Assembly (NCBI GenBank): GCA_913775005.1
Contig: CAJYKY010000326.1
Span: 1 to 27,438, forward strand
Length of the DNA stretch: 27,438 nucleotides
Source of the DNA: an uncultured Achromobacter sp.
GTDB lineage: Bacteria; Pseudomonadota; Gammaproteobacteria; Burkholderiales; Burkholderiaceae_B
Direction of reading: 5' to 3'
Under the pieces are notes generated by a model. The model saw nothing but the letters and a program-made list of their open reading frames with translations. It ran no database searches and was not told where the DNA came from. The translations under genes were made by a program, and so were the position numbers. Positions 7,333 to 13,574 of this stretch are shown here, piece after piece. The first letter of the stretch is position 1. The number at the start of each line of letters is the position of its first letter.

Positions 7333-7758
7333 TTAGTTCACCAAGACGACCGGAACATGGACGGCGTGCAGGACTTTCAGGGTGACGGATCCCAGCAGCA
7401 GGCTCCCGGCTGCGCCCAGACCGCGCGATCCCATGACAATATGGTCGCATCGCTGCTCGGACGCATACGTCTTTATCCACTCAGTGATGTTGCCCACCCT
7501 CAACGCGGACTGATAGACAACGCCCGCCTTATCCAGGACGGCTTCTGCTTCCGATAGCGCCACTTTCGATTCATCCTGGTAATACTCCTGGATTGCGTCG
7601 GCATCAAAGAATGCCGTCACCGTGCCCGACACGATCGGCTGCTGAACATTCAGCAGATGTATGGAGCAAGGACCATGCTCACGCACGTAGTCGACCATGT
7701 ATCGCACGGCGCGCAAAGCGTTGCCCGATCCATCTACGGGAATAAGTACGTTTTTCAT
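7333..7758 (-). CDS. Universal stress protein, UspA family (second copy)
   Basis: 141 aa from the ATG at 7758, preceded by GGAGG four bases upstream. The frame is open to 7806 but that part has no ribosome site. It starts MKNVLIPVDGSGNALRAV, and the ATP-loop reads GSRGLGAAGSLLLGSVTLKVL with VPVVLVN at the end, so the G-X2-G-X9-GS nucleotide motif is intact. Sequence differs clearly from the first copy, so this is an ancient pair rather than a recent duplication. It is monocistronic, followed by the promoter of the first usp gene, and divergent from the hsp20 gene. Perfect dyad TTGACGTCCGTCAA lies at 7836-7849. Confidence 0.93.
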   Translation of the reverse strand: MKNVLIPVDGSGNALRAVRYMVDYVREHGPCSIHLLNVQQPIVSGTVTAFFDADAIQEYYQDESKVALSEAEAVLDKAGVVYQSALRVGNITEWIKTYASEQRCDHIVMGSRGLGAAGSLLLGSVTLKVLHAVHVPVVLVN

Positions 7759-7781
7759 GGCGCCTCCGGTTGTTTGCGTGG

Positions 7782-7797
7782 CAGGCCTCAAGGCCTG
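7782..7797 (-). promoter_or_regulatory. Hairpin at the predicted 5' end of the second usp transcript
   Basis: CAGGCC (7782-7787) and GGCCTG (7792-7797) pair across a 4-nt loop. A transcript starting at the class II position of the 7836-7849 dyad (about 7801) would carry this stem at about +5 to +20, well clear of the GGAGG ribosome site at 7763-7767. Confidence 0.45.
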
Positions 7798-7835
7798 TGC
7801 ATGCAAGCATCTTCGCGCGGACGCGGCGCTGGCTT

Positions 7836-7849
7836 TTGACGTCCGTCAA
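7836..7849. promoter_or_regulatory. FNR-type dyad TTGAC-N4-GTCAA between usp and hsp20
   Basis: Perfect dyad TTGACGTCCGTCAA in the divergent usp/hsp20 region. It is 78 bp from the usp start codon (minus) and 161 bp from the hsp20 start (plus). Class II geometry toward usp gives a start near 7801. It may also act as an upstream site for hsp20. Confidence 0.72.
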
Positions 7850-7917
7850 CTTTTTGTGATTGCCGCGAAAAATTCCGCAGCGATGCAATGTGTGCGATTT
7901 TCGTCCCCGTTTTCTGC

Positions 7918-7931
7918 ATGACAAAGGTCAA
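7918..7931 (+). promoter_or_regulatory. FNR-type dyad upstream of hsp20
   Basis: ATGACAAAGGTCAA matches TTGAC-N4-GTCAA with one mismatch. Its centre at 7924.5 predicts a class II start at about 7966, with a weak -10 (AAGATT, 7954-7959). This is the site most likely to drive hsp20-adh. Confidence 0.62.
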
Positions 7932-7967
7932 CAACCTGGGCGCACGGCAGAGCAAGATTGTTTGGCA

Positions 7968-7985
7968 GGCGGGCGTCCGCCCGCC
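7968..7985 (+). promoter_or_regulatory. GC-rich hairpin at the predicted 5' end of the hsp20 mRNA
   Basis: Perfect 7-bp arms GGCGGGC (7968-7974) and GCCCGCC (7979-7985) with a 4-nt loop GTCC. Relative to the predicted start at 7966 this is +3 to +20, and it ends 11 nt before the AAAGGAG ribosome site (7997-8003). It is not an obvious RNA thermometer (ROSE or fourU type), because the Shine-Dalgarno is not part of the stem. Confidence 0.5.
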
Positions 7986-8009
7986 GCACCTTACGGAAAG
8001 GAGATAGCC

Positions 8010-8435
8010 ATGTCGCGCTTGACGCAATACAGCCCTTTTTCCAGCGAACCCTTCGCGGACGTATTCCAGGCATTCTTACGGCCGATTCGGCAGCACCCTG
8101 ACGACCAGCCTCCGCGCATGGACATTGATGTGACGGAGTCGGGAGATAAATATGTCCTCAAAGCGGAAGTTCCAGGCGTAGATAAGAAGGACATATCGGT
8201 GGAGATTGATGGCAACACCGTGATGATTTCGGCCAATAAGGAAAAGAATCGTGAAGTGAAGGAGGAGGGCAATGTGGTCCGGCAGGAGCGGTTCTGGGGG
8301 AGGGTTCAACGCTCGATATCGTTGGCCAGTCCCATCGATCAGGCTGGGGCCAAGGCGGTCTGCGAAAACGGCGTGCTGGTGCTGACCTTGCCAAAGGTGG
8401 CGGGCAATCGGAACAAGACTCTTCAGATCGAATAG
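8010..8435 (+). CDS. Small heat shock protein, Hsp20 / alpha-crystallin family
   Basis: 141 aa from the ATG at 8010, with AAAGGAG at 7997-8003. It has a short N-terminal arm (1-35). The alpha-crystallin domain (about 36-130) starts at PRMDIDVTESGDKYVLKAEVPG and contains the ENGVLVLTLPK end signature. A C-terminal LQI tripeptide serves as the I-X-I oligomerisation motif. It acts as an ATP-independent holdase, binding unfolding proteins in the cytoplasm. Control appears to be by FNR-type dyads (7836 and 7918), not by a visible heat-shock element, which matches the oxygen-controlled alpha-crystallin HspX of mycobacteria. The zinc alcohol dehydrogenase gene follows after 52 bp and is probably co-transcribed. 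Confidence 0.95.
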   Translation: MSRLTQYSPFSSEPFADVFQAFLRPIRQHPDDQPPRMDIDVTESGDKYVLKAEVPGVDKKDISVEIDGNTVMISANKEKNREVKEEGNVVRQERFWGRVQRSISLASPIDQAGAKAVCENGVLVLTLPKVAGNRNKTLQIE

Positions 8436-8487
8436 GCACGAGTCATGTCCGGCATGCCCGACGGCTGGAAAACTTGAGGAGCACGAC

Positions 8488-9471
8488 GTGAAGAGCATGT
8501 CGCAACGGGCTGCTGGCCAAGCTTTGGTTCTGGAGCATCTTGCCACGCCCGAACCGGGCCAGGGACAGGTGCGAGTCCGTGTTGAGGCGTGCGCCGTCTG
8601 CCGCACAGACTTGCATGTCGTGGACGGGGAGTTGCCGGGCTTGTGCTATCCCATCACGCCCGGTCACGAAGTGATCGGAACGGTGGAAAAAGTCGGCGTC
8701 GGCGTCGATCCCGATATGGCTGGAATGCGCGTAGGCGCGGCTTGGCTCGCGAAGGCTTGCGGAGCGTGTAGATATTGCCTGGCGGGACGCGAGAATCTTT
8801 GCGATTTCGCGGAATTCACGGGCTACACGCGGGATGGAGGCTTTGCCTCGCATCTGATTGCCGACGCGCGTTATTTGTTTCCGGTACCCACAACCCGGAC
8901 GGCGCAAGCCATGGCGCCCTGGATGTGCGCAGGCGTCATCGGCTGGCGGGCACTGCGAGTAGCGGGCAAGGCGGAGGCGCTGGGCATATACGGATTCGGT
9001 TCAGCGGGGCAAGTGCTTGCAAAGGTTTGCGCCTGGCAACGCAGACGCGTTTACGCATTTACGCGCGTGGGTGATATCGCCGCTCAGCAGCGTGCTCGTG
9101 CTCTGGGGGCCGCATGGGCGGGAGATAGCCTCAGTAAGCCGCCGGAACCCCTGGATGCCGCCATCATATTTGCTCCCGTTGGCGAGCTGGTCCCGCTTGC
9201 GTTGAAGACAGTCCGAAAAGGGGGGGACGTGATTTGCGGAGGTATACACATGTCGGATATTCCCGCGTTTCCGTATCGCCTGCTATGGGAAGAACGCCGG
9301 CTCGTCTCCGTTGCGAATCTGACCCGAGCTGATGCTAACGAGTTTTTGGAAGTTGCTATCGCTGCGGACGTGCATTGCGACGTCCACATTTATCCGCTTG
9401 AACTCGCGAATGAAGCATTGGATGACGTCCGCCAGGGGCGCATCAACGTGACGGCAGTATTGGTGCCCTGA
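8488..9471 (+). CDS. Zinc-dependent alcohol dehydrogenase (MDR family)
   Basis: 327 aa from a GTG at 8488 with GAGGAG six bases upstream; an ATG at 8497 is the alternative. Catalytic zinc ligands are visible as C38 (AVCRTD), H60/E61 (GHEVIG) and C147. The structural zinc site is C91, C94, C97, C105. The Rossmann motif is GFGSAG at 169-174. It should oxidise or reduce alcohols/aldehydes with NAD(H). In a low-oxygen, PHB-linked block it could recycle NADH by reducing aldehydes, but the substrate is not determinable. A lone zinc ADH of this type (AdhA-like, about 330 aa) is common in beta- and gammaproteobacteria. It lies 52 bp after hsp20 on the same strand and converges on phaC. Confidence 0.9.
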   Translation: MKSMSQRAAGQALVLEHLATPEPGQGQVRVRVEACAVCRTDLHVVDGELPGLCYPITPGHEVIGTVEKVGVGVDPDMAGMRVGAAWLAKACGACRYCLAGRENLCDFAEFTGYTRDGGFASHLIADARYLFPVPTTRTAQAMAPWMCAGVIGWRALRVAGKAEALGIYGFGSAGQVLAKVCAWQRRRVYAFTRVGDIAAQQRARALGAAWAGDSLSKPPEPLDAAIIFAPVGELVPLALKTVRKGGDVICGGIHMSDIPAFPYRLLWEERRLVSVANLTRADANEFLEVAIAADVHCDVHIYPLELANEALDDVRQGRINVTAVLVP

Positions 9472-9512
9472 CGTGAGACTGGATGCAAGCAGGATTGTTG
9501 TCGAGTCGGGTC

Positions 9513-9550
9513 AAGAAAAGACCTGCCGTTCAGAAGCCAGCAGGCCTTGA
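9513..9550 (-). terminator. Stem-loop terminator downstream of phaC
   Basis: AAGACCTGC (9518-9526) and GCAGGCCTT (9540-9548) form a 9-bp stem with one mismatch and a 13-nt loop. On the minus strand the stem is followed by a TTTTCTT run (9519-9513), giving a standard intrinsic terminator for phaC. It may also stop the convergent adh transcript, although the plus-strand T run is poor. Confidence 0.62.
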
Positions 9551-9565
9551 TTTCTCCGATTGATT

Positions 9566-11314
9566 TCACTCTTGAAGTACAAAGCGGCCGGGCGCGGGCG
9601 TCAGCGAAGTCTGGTCAGCGCCGGATTCACCCAGTGAGTGCCGTGCAGGCAGCGGCGGACCCGAGTGGGCATCGAGCCACGCTTTCCAGTCCGGCCACCA
9701 CGAACCGATGTGCAGTGAACTTTCGGCTACCCATTCGTCGGCGCCGACACGCAGACCTTCCGGCCCGGCTTCGTGCACGCGATAGGAATGTCCCTTGTGT
9801 CCAGGTTCGCTCACTATCCCTGCATTGTGGCCGCCGCTGGCCAGGACGAAGCGGATGTCGGCGTCAGTCTGGTAATGGATCTTGTACACAGAATGCCACG
9901 GGGCGATACGGTCGTTCTGCGTTCCCACGGCATAGATCGGCATGCGTATGTTGCGCAGGGAGATCATGCGGCCGTCCACCTGGTAGCGGCCAGCCGCGAG
10001 CTCGTTGTTCAGGAAGAGCTTTCGCAGATACTCCGTGTGCATGCGGTAAGGCATGCGTGTCGAGTCCGCATTCCATGCCATCAAATCGGTGGGTGCCGAG
10101 TGCTCGCCAAGCAGATACCGGCGCACAGCGCGCGCGGCAGTATCGCTGACCGGCCGCAGCGACTGAAACGCGGCAGACATCTGACCTGCCGAAAGATAGC
10201 CCTGTGCCCACATCAGGCTTTCCAGGAAATAGACTTCGCTCGCGTCAATGTATAGGCCCAGGCCACCTGGTTCGGTGAAATCTGTTTGCGCCGCCAAGAG
10301 GGTGAGTGTGCCCAACCGTCTATCCTTGCGCCCGGCCATCGCGGCCGCGGCGATTGAGAGCAGGGTGCCGCCCAGGCAGTAGCCGATGGCGTGTACACGT
10401 TGGCCGGGTATGATCCGGCAGACTGCATCCAGCGCTGCCATGAATCCCAGGCGGCGGTAGTCGTCCAGCGAAAGATTCCGGTCGGCCGAGTCCACGTTGC
10501 GCCATGAAATGCAGAAGACGGTGTAGCCCTGGGCTACCAGATACCGGATCAGGGAGTTTTCTGGCGACAGGTCCAGAACGTAGTACTTCATGATCCAGGC
10601 TGGCGTGATCAGGATAGGCTCTGGGCGTACCGTGGAGGTTGAGGGCGCATACTGTATCAACTCGATCAGAGGGTTCTCGAAAACCACCGCCCCGGGGGTG
10701 ATTGCAAGCGTCTTGCCGACGCGCAAGTGCTCCATGCCTTCCTCAGGGGCCTGCACGATCCTGCGCTGGATATCGGAAAGCAGGTTGCACAGCCCTGTCG
10801 TCAGATTGTTGCCCCGTGCGCGTAAATAGTGCTCCAGCACCACAGGGTTCGACCAGGGAAAGTTTGCGGGCGAGAAGGCATCGCACCATTGGCTGGCGCA
10901 GAATGAAACCAGGTCTGCGTGGTGGGGCGCCACGCCAGGCACCCGGCTCGTGGCGTCAATCCACCAACGGCGGCTCATCAGAAATGTATGCCACCACAGG
11001 CTGAAAGGCTCGCGCCGCCACGCGGTTTCAGCATTGCCCTGGTCATCGGCTGGCAGATCGGCGGTGCTATGGGGCGGCTTGCCCCAGGGCTGGACGGCGT
11101 GTTGATATAGGGCCGCCAGCGCCTCGCCATACTTGAGCCCTAGCTCCAGCTGCGTCCCCGGGGCGGTGCTTAGATGGATCCACCAGTCTGCCAGCGCAAG
11201 CGTCAAGGCTGCCGGTGAACTGCCTCCGGTAGCTTGGGCGATCAGCGCTTCCTTCCAGTAATTCATTGCTTGGAACGGATCTTCCTCCATTCTTCGGTCT
11301 GAGATGCTACGCAT
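9566..11314 (-). CDS. phaC: Class I polyhydroxyalkanoate synthase
   Basis: 582 aa from the ATG at 11314, chosen for GAAGG six bases upstream and an 8-nt overlap with the phasin stop. The frame stays open to 11380. The N-terminal PhaC domain is followed by an alpha/beta-hydrolase domain. The catalytic nucleophile is C313 in the lipase-like box GYCLGG, with D469 (GTQNDRIAPW) and H497 (SGGHNAGI). Spacings agree with the C319/D480/H508 triad of Cupriavidus PhaC. It polymerises (R)-3-hydroxyacyl-CoA into PHA granules, a carbon and electron store. No phaA, phaB or phaR lies nearby, so this is an isolated synthase, likely a stress-specific second copy. The small upstream phasin partner and the dyad at 11861-11874 tie it to the low-oxygen block. 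Confidence 0.95.
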   Translation of the reverse strand: MRSISDRRMEEDPFQAMNYWKEALIAQATGGSSPAALTLALADWWIHLSTAPGTQLELGLKYGEALAALYQHAVQPWGKPPHSTADLPADDQGNAETAWRREPFSLWWHTFLMSRRWWIDATSRVPGVAPHHADLVSFCASQWCDAFSPANFPWSNPVVLEHYLRARGNNLTTGLCNLLSDIQRRIVQAPEEGMEHLRVGKTLAITPGAVVFENPLIELIQYAPSTSTVRPEPILITPAWIMKYYVLDLSPENSLIRYLVAQGYTVFCISWRNVDSADRNLSLDDYRRLGFMAALDAVCRIIPGQRVHAIGYCLGGTLLSIAAAAMAGRKDRRLGTLTLLAAQTDFTEPGGLGLYIDASEVYFLESLMWAQGYLSAGQMSAAFQSLRPVSDTAARAVRRYLLGEHSAPTDLMAWNADSTRMPYRMHTEYLRKLFLNNELAAGRYQVDGRMISLRNIRMPIYAVGTQNDRIAPWHSVYKIHYQTDADIRFVLASGGHNAGIVSEPGHKGHSYRVHEAGPEGLRVGADEWVAESSLHIGSWWPDWKAWLDAHSGPPLPARHSLGESGADQTSLTPAPGRFVLQE

Positions 11315-11729
11315 GCTTGCCTTCGGCCGCAGAACTGCTTGCATTGGCGTTGCCATTGGAAAGGAACTGGCCAACGCCAAAGGCGATCTCCGATACCCGT
11401 TCCTGCCATGGATTCTTACTGTCTTTCAGCGCGGCGGAGGCAGATGAGGTGGCGGCTCGCGCGATTTTCTCCAGTTCACGCAGATAATTCATTTGACGTC
11501 CGAACAGGTCGGCCGCCAGCTTTTGTTGATAGGTGCAAATGGCGCTGACCGAGGACATGGATTCCATTTCGGCGCTGGCGTGCTGCGCGAACGCCAACAT
11601 TTCCTTATCCGTCTTCAACTGCAAAGTGCGCAGCTGGCGCGCACTGTCGAAGTAATTTTCGGCCATGGCCAATGCAGTATTGAGGCCATATTTGTACAGC
11701 GCCACATAGGGCTCGTAGTCGGCTTGCAT
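11307..11729 (-). CDS. Phasin-like granule-associated protein
   Basis: 140 aa from the ATG at 11729 (AAGGAG nine bases upstream); an ATG at 11756 lacks a ribosome site. The protein is all-helical, with amphipathic stretches typical of the phasin family (ALYKYGLNTALAMAENYFDSARQLRTLQL, then a long heptad-like region to about 105) and an A/S/N-rich tail. Phasins coat PHA granules and influence granule size and synthase activity. Its stop overlaps the phaC start by 8 nt, so it is translationally coupled to phaC. Family assignment rests on helix pattern and context, because phasins diverge fast. Confidence 0.75.
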   Translation of the reverse strand: MQADYEPYVALYKYGLNTALAMAENYFDSARQLRTLQLKTDKEMLAFAQHASAEMESMSSVSAICTYQQKLAADLFGRQMNYLRELEKIARAATSSASAALKDSKNPWQERVSEIAFGVGQFLSNGNANASSSAAEGKHA

Positions 11730-11860
11730 AAGGCTCTTCTCCTTAACTTGATCCATGCGCGTGCGTTCTGAGCGGTGCGTCGCCTTGGCGTCCTGACGAG
11801 GGATGCAGATCCCGGATCTCAAAATCAGTAATCAGTCTGCGCTGACCTGACCGATCACAG

Positions 11861-11874
11861 TTGACGGAAGTCAA
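11861..11874. promoter_or_regulatory. FNR-type dyad TTGAC-N4-GTCAA between phasin and kinase genes
   Basis: Perfect dyad TTGACGGAAGTCAA. Toward the kinase gene, the -10 TTTAAG (11896-11901, 4/6) predicts a start near 11908-11909, putting the dyad at -41. Toward the phasin gene the class II start would be about 11826, with no clear -10. One dyad could serve both directions. Confidence 0.72.
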
Positions 11875-11908
11875 TGTCCCGCGCCGCCGCTTCGCTTTAA
11901 GCTGAAAC

Positions 11909-11927
11909 CTCCCGCGTCTTGCGGGAG
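11909..11927 (+). promoter_or_regulatory. Hairpin at predicted +1 of the kinase transcript
   Basis: Perfect 7-bp arms CTCCCGC (11909-11915) and GCGGGAG (11921-11927) with loop GTCTT. It coincides with the start predicted from the dyad and -10, so the mRNA would begin with a hairpin about 70 nt before the start codon. Confidence 0.5.
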
Positions 11928-11998
11928 CCGGCGACGAGGGCGCGGGCTCCTCACGCGTATGTCTGGACACGACGGGGGATCGACACAGGAACTGGATT

Positions 11999-13528
11999 TT
12001 GAACACCGACAGCCAGGCCGCGACGCTGGATTTCTTGACCAATCCGCATGTTCACGGCGTGCCGGCGGATAAGATCGTGCAGATCCATACCCATATCTCT
12101 GTCGTTGTACTTGCCGGGGCGCGCGCCTATAAGCTGAAGAAGGCCATACGGCTTCCGTATATTGACCTTTCCACCGCCGCGCGTCGCTTGGCGTCGTGCC
12201 AGCGAGAGTTGGAGTTGAATCGACTTACCGCGCCTGAGTTGTATTTGGCTGTACGACGCATCATGCGAGAGCACAACGGCCAGATTTCCTTCGACGGCGC
12301 CGGTGAAATGATCGACGCCGTGGTCGAGATGCGTCGGTTTCCCGACGACGCATTGTTGGAGGCCATCGTGCGGCGAGGGCGGATGACAACTGCAATCGCT
12401 GAACACACCGCAAGCGTGATCGCCTCGTTCCATGACCATTCTCCGATTGTGCAGGGCGTGAATACGCTTTCGGCGCTAGCGGAGATCATCGCGATGACCG
12501 AGACGCTGCTCGTTCGGCTTTCCGGTTTGCCTGTCCGTAAGCTGGAAGTTCTTTTTGCAGCGCTTCGCGATGAGTTGAAGTTACATGCGCCGCTGTTGGC
12601 AAGACGCGCGGAAGCCGGAAAAGTGAGGCATTGTCACGGTGACCTGCACCTACGCAATATTTGCGTGATCAACGGGATTCCTATCTTGTTTGACTGCCTT
12701 GAATTCGACGATTCGCTGGCGACCATCGATGTGCTCTATGACCTGGCCTTCCTGATCATGGACCTCCGGTCACAGGGCTTACCCAAATATGCCACCTTGG
12801 TGATGAACCGCTATCTGGACATCAGTGACGACGAAGGCGGCATGGCCTTGATGCCGCTCTTTATGTCGTTAAGGGCCGCCATCCGCGCCCAAGTCCTTTG
12901 CGCGCAGGCTGCGGAGTCCGCTGAGGAAAACAGAGCGTCTCTGTTGGCGAAGGTCCGCAACTATGTTGATACGGCAGTGGCCTGCCTGGTGCAACGCACC
13001 GTCAGGCTGGTTGCGATCGGCGGTCTCAGCGGATCTGGAAAATCCTCGTTGGCTGCGGCAATCGCACACGATATTGGTCCTGCGCCTGGCGCCCGCGTAC
13101 TGTCCAGCGACCGCATCCGCAAGCGCCTGTGTGGAGTGACGTTGGATTCGACGCTGCCCGACGCGGCTTATCGGGCTGAGCTATCCGAGCAGGTCTATGC
13201 AGAGCAGGCGGCTCGCGCGGGGCTGTTGTTGCGGGCAGGGTGCGCTGTGATTGCCGACGCGGCGTTTGAGCGGGAAGATTGCCGAAGGCGCGTTGAACGA
13301 TGCGCGGACCATCAGAAGGTACCGTTTCATGGATTCTGGCTTCAGGCGCCGCCCGCCACATTATTCGCTCGGGTTGGTGCGCGCACGAATGATCCTTCAG
13401 ACGCCAATGAACGCATCGTGCGCATGCAGTTGGACAGGCAACGCGTTGTAAAGCGCTGGACCCATATTGATGCGCAAGGTTCCATTCAAGCGACCGCTGC
13501 ATGCGTTCTTCGGCGACTTGAAGAGTGA
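11999..13528 (+). CDS. APH-like phosphotransferase fused to P-loop (AAA/zeta-toxin-like) kinase
   Basis: 509 aa from a TTG at 11999 with AGGA eight bases upstream. The N-terminal half (about 10-330) is an aminoglycoside-phosphotransferase-like fold, with a KLKKAI segment and the Brenner motif HGDLHLRN, then a DCLEFDD metal-site segment. The C-terminal half (about 335-505) is a P-loop kinase with Walker A GLSGSGKSS and an SSDRIRKRL segment typical of the COG0645-type predicted kinases. The substrate is unknown. Fusions of this layout occur widely and include Rv2004c of the M. tuberculosis DosR regulon. It is preceded by an FNR-type dyad and a leader hairpin, and stands alone as a transcript. 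It is not an antibiotic-resistance gene by any evidence here. Confidence 0.88.
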   Translation: MNTDSQAATLDFLTNPHVHGVPADKIVQIHTHISVVVLAGARAYKLKKAIRLPYIDLSTAARRLASCQRELELNRLTAPELYLAVRRIMREHNGQISFDGAGEMIDAVVEMRRFPDDALLEAIVRRGRMTTAIAEHTASVIASFHDHSPIVQGVNTLSALAEIIAMTETLLVRLSGLPVRKLEVLFAALRDELKLHAPLLARRAEAGKVRHCHGDLHLRNICVINGIPILFDCLEFDDSLATIDVLYDLAFLIMDLRSQGLPKYATLVMNRYLDISDDEGGMALMPLFMSLRAAIRAQVLCAQAAESAEENRASLLAKVRNYVDTAVACLVQRTVRLVAIGGLSGSGKSSLAAAIAHDIGPAPGARVLSSDRIRKRLCGVTLDSTLPDAAYRAELSEQVYAEQAARAGLLLRAGCAVIADAAFEREDCRRRVERCADHQKVPFHGFWLQAPPATLFARVGARTNDPSDANERIVRMQLDRQRVVKRWTHIDAQGSIQATAACVLRRLEE

Positions 13529-13541
13529 GGTCATACATTGC

Positions 13542-13566
13542 GCCTCATTGCCAGCCAGCAATGGGC
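13542..13566. terminator. Candidate bidirectional hairpin between convergent genes
   Basis: CATTGC (13546-13551) and GCAATG (13558-13563) pair around a 6-nt loop, with an outer GCC/GGC pair after a one-base bulge. It lies between the convergent kinase fusion and the sensor kinase. No good T run follows on either strand, so this is a weak call. Confidence 0.35.
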
Positions 13567-13574
13567 TCAATTCA

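Larger units (their letters stand above)
11730..11998. other. Divergent control region phasin-phaC / APH-P-loop kinase
   Basis: 269 bp between two divergent units. It holds the dyad at 11861-11874, a possible plus-strand -10 (TTTAAG, 11896-11901) and a hairpin at 11909-11927. A weaker minus-strand hairpin AGATC/GATCT (11819-11807) lies 7 nt after the class II start predicted for the phasin side (about 11826). The remainder shows nothing I can name. Confidence 0.55.

Noticed and set aside
7968..7985. hsp20 leader stem considered as a ROSE or fourU RNA thermometer
   Set aside because: The Shine-Dalgarno is outside the stem and unpaired, and there is no UUUU or UYGCU anti-SD element.
11999..13528. 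Aminoglycoside resistance gene
   Set aside because: The APH-like half belongs to the kinase-fusion family found in stress loci. Nothing supports drug phosphorylation.
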